From Zygnema cylindricum (taxonomy: Eukaryota; Streptophyta; Zygnematophyceae; Zygnematales; Zygnemataceae), in assembly GCA_037447655.1 (NCBI GenBank), contig JBBHKE010002218.1:1-35782 (forward strand): a DNA stretch of 35,782 nucleotides. The letters are read 5' to 3'. Shown one piece after another: positions 20,401-29,413 of the stretch. Positions within the stretch are counted from its first letter, which is position 1. Each line of letters begins with the position of its first letter. The translations under genes were made by a program, and so were the position numbers. The notes under the pieces are model-generated. The model had not been told where the DNA came from. It did no database searches and saw only the letters and a list, made by a program, of their open reading frames with translations.

Positions 20401-22860
20401 ATTCTCTAAGCTTTCAATTTCCGGAATTTCCTGTTTGAAGGAAAAAACGACAGTTTTGCACTCAACCGGACCAGATTAAATCTAAAGAAAACATATATAA
20501 AAAACACATTAAATTAACATAGAAACAAAACAGATGGAAATTAAAAGAATATATACATGAAATAATAAAAACGTTACAAAAACACACAAGAAGATCCTAT
20601 ACTATCTCCTATCTATATTATACGAAAAATAATTTACAACTTCTTGGTCCAATTGTATTATCAATAACTGTTTAGAAATCGATTATCATCTTGGTGATGG
20701 CTTGTCCATCCAATAAAGAGGACGTTTGTTTATGAATGTCCAATAGACTTGAAAATTGAAACATGGTTTTCTTCATATTCCTGAAAGTTGAAAAATGTTT
20801 TCTTCATACCAATGAAAGCTTAAACATTTCATTTCGATCAATGTTGAAACGGGAACTCCATACTCATTTCGATCAATGTTGAAACGGGAACTCCATACCA
20901 ACGAAATTTGACATGGAAATTTCTTCATACCAAGGAATTCTGGTATAATAAAGTTTTAGATCAAAGCATTGAATTTTCCTATGAGATAAAAGTCTCTATT
21001 TGCGTATTGTTTGACCTATTTAGTTTCATAATCCCTTCATCAATCTTTAAAATGGGCAAATGGGCAATTCTGCTATTGCAATGACAGTGATTCAACAGTG
21101 ATTCTAGTAATTAATTCTAATATTGGCCACCCTAATTCTAGTATTGATACCCCTAACTTTTGGTAATACTAATTCTAGAATCGCAAGCTCGACATTACGG
21201 GCCATAGTTTAAAATATGACTCTCTCGAATTTGTTTTAATGGTCAAAAACCTAATTCTAAAATCGAAATGTCGAATTTGTCAAATGTTGTCGAATTTGTC
21301 AATTTTTGGAAAAGACATATCAAGGTATGAATATAGAAACAATTAAAGGATCTGACCACAATTTCTTCAAGCTATAATCACAGTCTATCCTTTGAAAAAC
21401 ATTACAACTTCCTTACGGGCTTTTAAATAATATATACAATACCATTAATTGCCTTTACTTTTTTTTGAAGAATCACCTTTCTCGGGAAGCCTCAGATTTA
21501 GGAAACTACAGTTTGTTAAACGATGGGCCCACTACTTTTTTTGACCTGCAATCAGAGGCTGTTGAATTTTGAGGTTTTAGGGTTTCGTAGGGTTTTTGGG
21601 ATGACCTCAAAATTGTAAATATTTTCTTGACAGATTTGAACATGGTTTTCATCTTACTTGGTGAGCGTTACAAGATGTTTCAAATAAGACATTTATGATA
21701 TTTTAAGAATAAGTTGAAAATTAGAAGTCAGTTAATGAAAACGTCATCCCAATTTACTTATGGGGAGGAAAAATATTGATTTTGAGGAGTTGAAAGGTGT
21801 GAATTTTGAAGATGGGAATTGAGAATTATGGTTCCAAAATTCAGATTTGCTAAGCTAATACATTAGAAAACCACAATGTCCAAACATTTGTAAATAGTTG
21901 AAGCAATATAAACGTTTTTGTTTGAGCTTGACTTGGTTAAACTCAAAAACTGGTGACAAATTGACCTGCTTAAATTATTTGTAATTAAACCAGCAGTCCC
22001 CAATTTTACCCAAAAAAAAAAGTTCCATGTTCCTAGAGCATCTAAATGTTATGCTCAACATCAAACATCATCAATAATAGTGCGAAGACAAGCCACTCTT
22101 TTCAGGGGTTTTATAGGTTTTAGGGTTTTCTACGGTTTTCCAGGGTTTTCCAGAATTTATTTAGGTCTTCTAAGGTTTCTAGGATTTTTTAGGGTTTTCT
22201 ATGGTCTTTCTGGGATTTTTTAGAGGTTTAAGAGGGTTTTCAAGGATTTTTTAGGTTTTCAGGGTTTGTCATGGCACACAAATCCAGGCCAAATATAGTA
22301 CGCTCCCAGTAAATTCAATATGGTATTTGAAATTTTCGGATTTTTTTGGATTTTTTAGTATTTTTAAGTACTTTCAAGGGTTTGAGAAAGCACTCACATC
22401 CACACCAATTATGGTACACTCACATTAATTTCATTAGAGGGCATTCTTGGATGAATTCGAATTCCTTCCATTGCTAGATATCCTCCCGCCTAGAAATACC
22501 TCCCAAAAAAAATAACAAAAAAAAAACAAGAGCAATAACAACATTAGAAACCAAAATTCAATAAAATTTCAGCTCTCCTCCGGGGAAAAAATCCCTCTCG
22601 TATAACCTTAAAAATGACTTAAAAAAAAAACGAATTTCAAAAAACACCAAATTTCGATCCTAGCTTTATTCCTTTTATGAATATTCCACCTGACTCGGAA
22701 GGGAATATTTTCTTTTTTCTGTTTCCGTACGCCACTCCCATATTCCCTCGTCCTCTTCCGCGGCCGCGTTCCAAATCCGTACGAAAGCCTGCGCGTACGT
22801 CGCAAACCGTACGGCTGTCAGAGAATGTGAGAATTGTACGGATGGCAAGACGGATGCCAT
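14617..22860 (-). CDS. ATG10: ATG10, E2-like enzyme of the ATG12 conjugation pathway (6 exons, with long insertion)
   Basis: Exons on the minus strand: 22860-22690, 22489-22424, 20430-20359, 18417-18312, 17120-17023 and 15360-14617, giving 418 residues. Every intron is GT-AG and all phases fit; the exon 4/5 join makes the Asp of a DG motif. ATG10 accepts ATG12 from ATG7 on a cysteine and passes it to ATG5 in the cytosol. Visible landmarks: FVRIW and WEWR (26-44), GGYLAMEGI (59-67), [17 protein letters not shown] (118-134), DG (139-140), [19 protein letters not shown] (172-190) with catalytic Cys186, and [14 protein letters not shown] near 387-400. Known ATG10 proteins are about 220 residues; here about 180 acidic, Asn/Ser/Glu-rich residues (about 200-380) separate the HPC block from the C-terminal signature. 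The first donor (CAG/GTGGAA) is the weakest border. The insert is free of stops, so a retained intron is unlikely but not excluded. Confidence 0.9.
14745..15275 (-). other. ATG10: ATG10 insertion of about 180 codons
   Basis: This part of the last exon has no counterpart in the ATG10 family. It is open in one frame for over 530 bp of AT-rich DNA, encodes many Asp, Glu, Asn and Ser residues, and shows no domain I recognise. GT and AG dinucleotides exist near both ends (GGG/GTATTT, ATATAG/AATAC), so an optional intron is possible on paper. Confidence 0.75.
15373..16420. repeat. About 1-kb GAGAGG purine tract (intron 5 of ATG10)
   Basis: Plus strand almost purely A and G: GGGAGA hexamers in long runs, with larger duplicated blocks (for example around 15420-15530 and 15545-15660). 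On the transcribed strand it is a CCTCTC polypyrimidine tract that ends about 10 bases before the acceptor of the last ATG10 exon. The 464-codon minus-strand frame through it is a Ser/Pro/Leu artefact. Confidence 0.92.
16828..16897. repeat. 18-bp tandem repeats in ATG10 intron 5
   Basis: About four copies of TGCGCCAAATTTGTCTTA with single changes, followed by weaker GTCTTA(C/T)GT words up to about 17005. Confidence 0.85.
17336..17695. repeat. Purine-rich tract in ATG10 intron 4
   Basis: Plus strand mainly G and A, starting with (GA)n and GGGGAGA runs, so the transcribed strand is pyrimidine-rich. It lies about 215 bp upstream (in gene direction) of the exon 5 acceptor. A second, shorter purine-rich stretch is at 18196-18305, just inside the exon 4 donor. 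Confidence 0.8.
17849..17957. repeat. Tandem GCTTGTAAAAAAAAAAGGGG units
   Basis: Four to five units of about 25 bp, each with TG(C/A)(C/T)TGTAAA, a run of A, then a run of G. Unit length varies with the homopolymers. It lies inside ATG10 intron 4. Confidence 0.8.
18820..18865. repeat. Short CCCTAAAA-type array
   Basis: Four units of AAAACCCTA(A/G) resembling degenerate plant telomere repeats. The complementary type (TTTTAGGGTTTTC) appears at about 21570-21600 and 22110-22280. All lie in ATG10 introns 2 and 3. They could be interstitial telomere-like or simple repeats; the unit is longer than TTTAGGG. Confidence 0.5.
19195..19250. repeat. Three tandem TTCAAAACGCATA units
   Basis: 16-18-bp units (TTTTCAAAACGCATATTG, TTCAAAACGCATAGTA, TTCAAAATGCATACTG) in ATG10 intron 3. 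Confidence 0.75.
19378..19566. repeat. CT-rich low-complexity tract in ATG10 intron 3
   Basis: Plus strand pyrimidine-rich with (TC)n cores. It is in the opposite sense to the intron 4 and 5 tracts, so the transcript strand is purine-rich here. The overlapping open frames on both strands are repeat artefacts. Confidence 0.85.
19905..20215. repeat. Degenerate GACTC(C/G)(A/G)A(C/A) hexamer array
   Basis: About 300 bp of GACTCC, GACTCG, AACTCC, GAGTCC and TTCGAC words in loose register. In ATG10 intron 3, about 145 bp downstream (in gene direction) of the exon 3 donor. Confidence 0.75.
20829..20898. repeat. Perfect 35-bp tandem duplication in ATG10 intron 2
   Basis: Two copies (20829-20863 and 20864-20898) starting TCATTTCGATCAATGTTGAA with no difference seen, hence probably recent. 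Confidence 0.9.
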
Positions 22861-22935
22861 TACCTTGCCTTTGGCTATGGAATTACCGTGGCCATGGAAT
22901 TCAAAACCGAGGTTTAATATTTTAATGCGCGAAAT

Positions 22936-22987
22936 AGTACGCGCGTACTATACGCGTACTATACGCGTACTATACGCGTACTATACG
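22936..22987. promoter_or_regulatory. 11-bp TACTATACGCG array upstream of ATG10
   Basis: TAGTACGCGCGTACTA (22936-22951) is a perfect 16-bp palindrome. It is followed by about four 11-bp units containing the palindrome TACGCGTA. The array lies about 75-130 bp upstream of the ATG10 start codon, in the position of a promoter. Exact 11-bp spacing would put the sites on nearly the same helix face. Function is inferred only. Confidence 0.55.
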
Positions 22988-23194
22988 TTTTTGGTATGAT
23001 GCACACCAAACCCGTAAAGTGCGGGTTTTCAAGAAAAGTATATCGAACTCTATGGCAGAAAGGCACACCAATCACTTCCTCTAGTATGTTCGAGCGGACC
23101 AGGAACAATCTCGAAGCGCATCTCTAACCCTAACCATCTCTCTCTGCCACTACAAACCGTCGTATCGCTATTGGTTAGTTCGTCGCGTAGCTTT

Positions 23195-23431
23195 CTAAGT
23201 CCGCTTGACAGCAGATTTTACGGCGCGTGTTTCCGACGTCTCGTTGGTGAGATACGCCCGAAATATGGCCCGGTACCCAAGGGACCTTATCGGATGTCAT
23301 CCTTGGTCACTATCGGTTTCGGGTGTCGCTTGCCGGAATTTGACGTGTTATAGCTCGTTGGAAAGCTTTCAGTCCTCTTTCCGGCAGAATTAACGGCGCG
23401 TCATTCCGATGTCTCGTTGCAAAGATAAATG
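23195..23431. repeat. Two direct repeats of about 65 bp upstream of ATG10
   Basis: Segments at about 23190-23255 and 23360-23431 share AGCTTTC, GCAGA-TT-ACGGCGCGT, TTCCGA-GTCTCGTTG and AGATA. Both are GC-richer than their surroundings. No coding frame is recognised. Confidence 0.65.
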
Positions 23432-23620
23432 TTTTTTTCGTCTCTTAAAACATCTTTTCACCGTACACACATGTCGCATTGTGGATCCGACGGTTGCAGT
23501 TGAAAGGTAAAACTATCAGCTTCCGATTGGCGGTCTCAAATTGAAAATCGGACAAACGTGTACAACGAAAATAAGTTTTCTGTGGCGAAAAAATTGTTAA
23601 CAGTAATAGCGATTCACGAT
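23425..23620. mobile_element. Diverged copy of the foldback MITE at 1319-1522
   Basis: CTTAAAACATCTTTTCACCG at about 23443 matches the left arm of the first copy. The centre keeps TCAGCTTCCGATTGGCGGT (first copy TCAGCTTCCTATTGGCGGT), and the right side keeps GTGGCGAAAAAA and AATAGCGATT. The left outer arm looks truncated. Confidence 0.7.
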
Positions 23621-23944
23621 ATCGTTTCGTGTACTATGTATGTATGCAGGGGCGCTTGGTTTGGCGACAGCCGCGGTGTGCACACTGTAGGATTCGCTGG
23701 GTGCACATGCAAGGGGTACTCCTAATTTCTGTCTGTTTGGTGCGTGCCCCGTGAATTCTGGATGTCCTCGCGGTTCGTAAAAATTCTAGACGTGTGAGCG
23801 ATTGATTGGAAGAATGGAGTGAACCAATGAATGCTAAGGATGGATTATTGGAGTGACATTGTCACTTTACTAACTGGCATTATACGTTTGTTGATTCATA
23901 TGAACCCTTTTGACCAAGACGCCTTTAGGAGAGCTTTAGTTTAG

Positions 23945-24592
23945 TCCCCTCATCTCTTAGTTGGGAGACCCTCAAGGATGGTCTATGAGTTTTTTTGCGA
24001 TCTTTTCCCTACGGAAAATCCATCTCAAGGTTTTGATTTGCTGTTCAATGTGGCTTCTCAATTGGCTCGGGGTCTTGTGCCACCAACTATAGTCCCACTT
24101 ATAGCAGCGGCACGTCTTGTCGCTGTCTCAAAGCCTGCGGGTGGTGTTCATCCGATTACTATGGGGGAAGTCTTATATCGTCTCATGGCAAGATCAATGT
24201 GTTTACAGCTTCAAGGTGCTTTCCAAAATCATTTTTCCCCACATCAATATGGTGTCACAACACGAGGGGGTTGTGAGGCGGTAGTCCACGGTTTACATGC
24301 GATTCTTGACTTGCATCCGCAATGGGTGGTTCTCCAAGTTGACATTGCCAACGCCCTTGACACGGTTGATCACAACGCCATTTTCTGTGATCTTTGACAG
24401 ACGCCCTCTCCTATTAACCAAATTTTCCCTTTTGTTTGGACGTTTTACTACAAACTCAACCCTTTATTATATTCCATCGAAGGCCCATTGGGAGACGTTA
24501 CCACTTTAGAATCGGTACTCGTCAAGATGACCCTCTAAGAGCCCATTCGCTCACCTACAGGTTATAAGTGTTACTCTGTGGCCTCCATTGGC
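23945..24592 (+). pseudogene. Non-LTR (LINE-type) reverse transcriptase fragment
   Basis: In frame from about 23945: GRPSRMVYEFF, then ARLVAVSKPAGGVHPITMGE and ARSMCLQL, then QYGVTTRGGCEAVVHGLHA and LQVDIANALDTVDHNAIF. These are the fingers/palm blocks of plant-type non-LTR reverse transcriptases; the Asp of VDIANA is the first catalytic aspartate. After a TGA at 24396 the homology goes on in other frames, ending with GTRQDDPL at about 24511-24534 (family form GTRQGDPL). The second catalytic block and the endonuclease are absent. It is a dead, 5'- and 3'-truncated, frameshifted copy next to an LTR-like boundary at 24652. Confidence 0.85.
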
Positions 24593-24651
24593 CCACAGAG
24601 TGTGAAGCTTACGTAAAGCCTCTAAGATAATATTTGCCCTTTTTACTTTCT

Positions 24652-25885
24652 TGTCATGCCGCATCGTGTCGGTAGCTCGCCGCATGATGCCATGCCCGCA
24701 CGCGCAATATTCGGCGCGCGCGCACGATATAATGCACGCACACGCGATATTATGAATGCACGCGCGATATTTTTCATGCACGCGCGGTATTTCTCACGCA
24801 CGCGCAATATTTCTCACGCACGCACGGTATTTCGCATGCACGCACGGTTTAAGGCACGCGCGCGCGGTATTTTGCATGCACGCGCGGTTTTATACATGCA
24901 CGCGCGATTTTAGGCATACACGCACGACTTTGGCACGCGTGCATACTTTTCGTTTGCACGTGCGATTTCACGCAGGTTCAGCTATTTATATGTTTCAGTG
25001 AAAAGTACTAATTTCGTGCTAGACGTTTCGCTTCGTGCGCAGGTACACACTTTTCGATTATTTCGTGCGATACCTTTTATTTCGTGCGTAGGTACTACGA
25101 TTTCAAAGTATGGACGTGGAGTATCGTTTGGAGGCGAATTGCGATTTCCGGGCGACGCTTCGATACACCATTTATTTATTTATTTAAGTCGCGAGCCCAT
25201 GTAGGTTCGCGCGCACATGTAGTTAGGGAGGGTTTTTACCCTCGGATGGTGGATTTTGTCAGGCATACGGCAGACGATGTTGGTCGCCTATTGGCCAACA
25301 TCTTAAGTAGTTTCATGCATGTAAAGTAGACTAGACGTAGGCTAATTTTGTTAAGGTCTAGCGCAGCTCTTACTTAGCCTAATTCGCAGACTTAGAGAAT
25401 TTAGCTTTTGGACAAGAATTTTCTCTTGGCGGCTGAGCTTCTCTTTTGCTCACTCTCACCGATTGCCCACGTGTCTTTCTTCTCGTTGCTAGCTAGCTGG
25501 AGAGGCTAGATAGAGTAAGACCATTCTCCTTGTTTTTCTGCCCTCGTTTTTAATCCACACGACCTAATGCCACGTCCGGAAGGTTTCCCTCCAAAGTTTG
25601 TCATTTGGTGGAAGTGTGAGATTGGAGATCGTGAGGGAGCACATCTGGACCTTGCTGTGCCTTCCTCGGGCAGCTTGATGGTTTGGTTGTGTGTGTGTGT
25701 CTTGTTTGTATTTTGGTTGGCTTGAAAGGAGTGTATTTTTGATTGGATGTGGATTTTCCCTTGTTCTGGTTGGAATATTTCTTGCTTTGTTGTCGTAACG
25801 AGATAACTCTTGTAGAGAATGTGATAAAGACCAGAGAGCCTAGTGGCTACCTCTTGGCTTAGCATTCTTGTCCAAAAGCTACACT
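24652..25885 (+). mobile_element. LTR-like left part of retroelement X
   Basis: It begins TGTCATGCCGCATCGTGTCGG and matches 31202-32665 in blocks: the start; CCCATGTAGGTTC...CACATGTAGTTAGG near 25197-25230; CGCCTATTGGCC; and AGCCTAGTGGCTACC...GGCTTAGCATTC near 25837-25869. A TG start, non-coding content and position before a leader and gag fit an LTR. The matching right-hand LTR is not seen. A reversed insertion separates it from the rest of element X (28000-30440). Confidence 0.65.
24690..24985. repeat. About 22-bp GC-rich tandem array inside LTR X
   Basis: About twelve units like GCATGCACGCGCGATATTTT with variations (CACGCACGG, CACGCGCGG). Alternating purine-pyrimidine blocks (CACGCGCG, TGCATGCACG) are frequent. 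The homologous position in element Y holds a different array. Confidence 0.85.
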
Positions 25886-26072
25886 TTTCAAAATCACATT
25901 TTCTAAAAGTCTATTTTTTAAAAAACTTAAATTATTTAAAATATAAATTTTATTTCATTAAAAAAATATATACACCATGAGAAGGAATAAAGGAGAAGAT
26001 GACCTAAAGAGAGAAGGGGAAGAATACTCCCCTAGAGTGAGTGGACCCAATATTCCCCCCCCCCAGCTCCTT

Positions 26073-26142
26073 AGACTGTAGAGGAGCTGGTCAACACAGT
26101 TGAGGGCAGACTGTAGAGGAGCTGGTCAACACAGTTGAGGGC
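26073..26142. repeat. Perfect 35-bp tandem duplication
   Basis: Copies 26073-26107 and 26108-26142 begin AGACTGTAGAGGAGCTGGTC and appear identical; probably a recent slip inside element Z. Confidence 0.9.
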
Positions 26143-26597
26143 TTGGAACAGATATGGAGGCAACAATGGTCAGCCCTGTTGAAAGGTAATGGAGGAGAGA
26201 GGCACTCTATGTGGAACCCTTGATTACCACCTGTACATGTATAAAACCTTTGTAACCTCAACATCCCGTTAATATTAATGTCCACCACATGGAATTGTGT
26301 GGAGAGACCTTGGTGTCAATTGTATCTAAGAGATGACGCGAGTCGATCAGAAAACCGGGCTCACTGAAACCATCTCGCAAAGGTGGGTTGGCTGGAAGGA
26401 TCCTTTTCTAGGAAAAGAGAGTCGCAATTGTCTTCCCGAAGGTCGATACTGAAAAATGCAGGGAGAGTGGAAGTCAAATATGCCATGGTGGGCAACGATT
26501 TGCGAGCCGAGACAAGAGGGAGGCAGATTTTGCGTCTCGGAAAATAAGAGGGATGGTAGGAGAAGGTCTGATCATGCATATCGACTCCCCCACCGAT

Positions 26598-26930
26598 TCA
26601 CAAGATTACATCCTGTCCCAATAAGCATTCGAAGTCGTTGCATTTGGTGACCAATGCTGGGATAGAAACTTCCACGGACTCACCCTCGGTTCCGTTTTGG
26701 AAGCGAAAGGTGAGCGAGTCCTTGGTGGTTTCAAGCACCAGCTCCGTGATACCGGCTGAAGTGAGAAGCCGAGTAGGCGTGGCTTGAAGCTTGTCTGCGG
26801 TCAGACCAAGCTTGAGCGCAAATCCGAATCCGAGGATCAGGGGTTTGGCTTCGGTGTCCATGAGAGGAAGAGAAGGAGCAACACCATTAACAGAGAAGGA
26901 CTTTTGAGAATTGTCTAGGAAACTGATGTG
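26598..26930 (-). pseudogene. Retropepsin-like aspartic protease fragment (element Z)
   Basis: The minus-strand frame reads FSVNGVAPSLPLMDTEAKPL at about 26906-26847, then ILGFGFALKLGL, LTSAGITELVLETTKDSLTF and finally FECLLGQDVIL. The order and spacing match the Ty3/gypsy-type protease (LLDTGAKP...TK-PLSL-F...VLLGQ). The active-site triad D-T-G reads D-T-E, so the Gly is lost. The frame stops just after LLGQDVIL; homology downstream is frameshifted. Non-functional. Confidence 0.75.
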
Positions 26931-27171
26931 AAGAACAAGATCACGGCGCTCATCCGCGGTAACCGGATGAATAACTGAAAGACTACGGTTCAGCTACAAC
27001 GCCCTCAAAGCGGCGGCTACAGCGAACTCATCAACAAGGGGAGAGGCTTTGGGAACCTCATTAGGAAAGGGAGAGGCCTTGGGGGCTTCATTAATCATGG
27101 CTGAAAAGATGCTGAGCCGTTTTTTGACTCGATGTGCATCATGTATGGTACTATCCAGAATGATGAAAGCT

Positions 27172-27778
27172 TTAAGCCACAATGGAGGAAGCTATGTCTG
27201 GTAGAGGAGAGAGAGATTCTTTCTCGAAACAAAGTGAAATACAAAACTTTTGTAATTTACCGTCCCAATTGTGGTCAGGCGAGCCTTTATCGAAAGTAGC
27301 TGCCCGTTGTTGGACGGTAGAATCCCGGAGGATTCGGCCGGCCAACGATGGCATGTGGACGACTGTCCTTGCCATCCTCGTGAACTGGGGTTTCATTTCG
27401 GCCATGAAAGCAGCAAATTGTTCCTTCATCATGGCGGCCATCATGACTTGTAACTCGGCCTTTTCCCTCTCTCGTCGAGAGATCTTAGGCGAAGTCGCAT
27501 CTTTCTCGGTTTCCGTAGGAGGAGTGACCCGCTTTGCAAAACGGGCAAGAATTCCACCGTTTCTGAATCTGATTCTGATAAGAGAAATTAGGGTCTTTAA
27601 CATGCCAACGGTGGACATAATGTCCTTTCTGTTGGCAATGGGTGCATGTGGCCGACTTATCTGGGCACATGCCGGCATCGTGCCCCGTGTTTCCACATCG
27701 GAAACACAATCGGTCTCCGGAATTAAATGGCGGGTTTCCCATGGCTGACGTCTTTAGTGGCCTATTAGAAGGCCACAC
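27172..27778 (-). pseudogene. Gag C-terminal part with CCHC zinc knuckle (element Z)
   Basis: CFRCGNTGHDAGMC (about 27706-27665) is a perfect CX2CX4HX4C knuckle. A second follows as CTHCQQKGHYVHRW, with Trp in place of the last Cys. The frame then shifts near 27555 into a Lys/Arg/Glu- and Met-rich stretch (RREREKAELQVMMAAMMKEQ), probably a helical linker before the protease. Nucleocapsid-type knuckles bind genomic RNA. The frameshift and the second-knuckle change mark it as decayed. Confidence 0.8.
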
Positions 27779-28009
27779 GTTTTTCGGAGGTGGTGGGGAT
27801 TGGTCAAATTGGTTTCCTAGAGATTCCGGATTTTCATGAGCATCCTACCACGATGATTACATCTCATACCTAACTGCATATTCAGCCGCTTGCTCAAAAT
27901 CTAAATTTCCAAAAGACTAACCTTTCAAAAGCTTTAATTTTTCAAAAGCTTTTATTTAAATTAAATTATTAAAAATATCAATTTGATTTTATAAAGTAAA
28001 AAATATCAC

Positions 28010-29413
28010 CTTTCATTTTCAGTTTTGGCTCTTTGTTTGGCCTCTTCTATTTTCTTTCCAATTTACATTTCATTTTCAGTTTTGCTTTGAAATAAAAATA
28101 TTACAAAAATAATTAATTTTATAAATTTATTTTATAAAAAAAAAAAAAACATTTTGTTTTGTTCTTGTTCTTTCTTTCTTGCAATCCTTTCTTTCTATCT
28201 TGTTTCCACTCTATTTCAAGTCTGCAGATTTAGGTTTGATTTTGTGTCAGATTTTTTGAGTTAATCTGCGGAATTAGGGTTTGGCCGCAGATTTAGGGTT
28301 TGGGCCGATTTAGGGTTTATTTTTTTGAATTCTTAGCCCTAGGTCAGTATATTACCATTCCTTGGTCGCAGATTTTTTATTTTTACAGCGTGGAATTAGG
28401 GTTTGGGAAACCTTTTTGCCCAATTTTACCGTATTTTGTGTTTTATTTTGAAATTTTCTCAATATTCCTCATATTTCTTTCTTTTAGTGCAACTTAATTT
28501 GTTAACTAGTGGATGTTTATTTTGTGTGGGATTTGATATTTTCTTTCTTTTTCTCTTGTCAAATTTAATCATTCAAAAAACTTAACAAAATAAAAATATA
28601 TATTCTATATATTAAGATTGCACGAATTATCACCTAAAATTATCACCGCTTTATAGTTGGGCATAGCGTGGCATAGCACCGATACGCTTACCCTAGCAGG
28701 ATACTAATTGCTTTGGTGTTTAGTGTTGGTTCTTGGCACGTTTATTCGAAATCGGAGCGGGTTCAATTCTAGGGAGCTCTGCAAAATCCGACTTGCCTCG
28801 ACCAAGTTGGTTCACTTTTAGTACTCACTAGAGTATTGAAGGTGTTTGTAAGTATTTCGATGCCCTGCAAGTGCAGGAGCGTCATGATATAGTGTGGACA
28901 CTCGTGTAGAGGGATCAGTGTGGATTGGTTCTATTACAAACCTTTATTGTTGAGCATTTACATTTTCCTTGCTTTCGTTGCATGCTATCTGGCCGTGAGC
29001 GGCCTTGAGTTTCCCTTTGACTGTCTGGATTGGATTTTGTTTCATAGATCTCGCGGTGGGTGGCACTATTTAGACAATTTTTTTTCTGTGGCCTTGAGTT
29101 TTGATTGGATTTTGTTTCATAGATCTCGCCGTGGGTGGCACTATTTAGAAAATTTTATGTCTGTGCCGCTGTAGATCTGCACTGAAAGGTGCCCTGGATA
29201 GTCATTAGTTTTTATAGATCTAGCCATTCGGCCTTGCCCCATTGTTTGCAGGGTAGAGGTTTTGGTAGTCCGAATTTTTGCTAGATCTGACCACTAGGTC
29301 TTGCGAGAGCCTTCGTGTGTTCGCTTGTATGTGTGGATTGGCCTGTCATTTGAAGCACCTCGGTTAGGTCGTTCCAAAATTTCCAGTAATAATCGAGGGT
29401 TTTCTCTTCGTTT
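28010..29413 (+). mobile_element. 5' leader of retroelement X
   Basis: It matches 32715-34327 of element Y in order: TTTCATTTTCAGTTTT words (28015-28085); a degenerate (CTGCAGA)TTAGGGTTT array (28225-28420); CTCTGCAAA; GGTGTTTGTAAGTATT-CGATGCCCTG; then a run of GATCT-hairpin-TTG units (28985-29305). There is no long frame. A 75-bp tandem duplication lies at 29028-29160. It ends at the gag start. Confidence 0.7.

Larger units (their letters stand above)
25966..27990 (-). mobile_element. Gag-protease retroelement remnant Z, inserted in reverse inside X
   Basis: Minus-strand coding remnants (gag with zinc knuckle, then retropepsin) end at a tail (26055-25966) that is also found, in the opposite sense, after the gag of X at 30445-30545. 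The flanks on both sides (about 25870-25960 and 27890-27990) contain similar TTTTCAAAAG/TTTATTTAAATT AT-rich sequence. Leader sequence of element X resumes at about 28010 (TTTCATTTTCAGTTTT). No reverse transcriptase or integrase was seen. Confidence 0.65.

Noticed and set aside
24690-24985. CRISPR-like array
   Set aside because: Units are contiguous and drifting without distinct spacers, in a eukaryotic LTR-like context; this is a tandem repeat.
27182-27748. 188-codon plus-strand frame
   Set aside because: It is antisense to the gag remnant of element Z, where the zinc knuckle shows the true strand.
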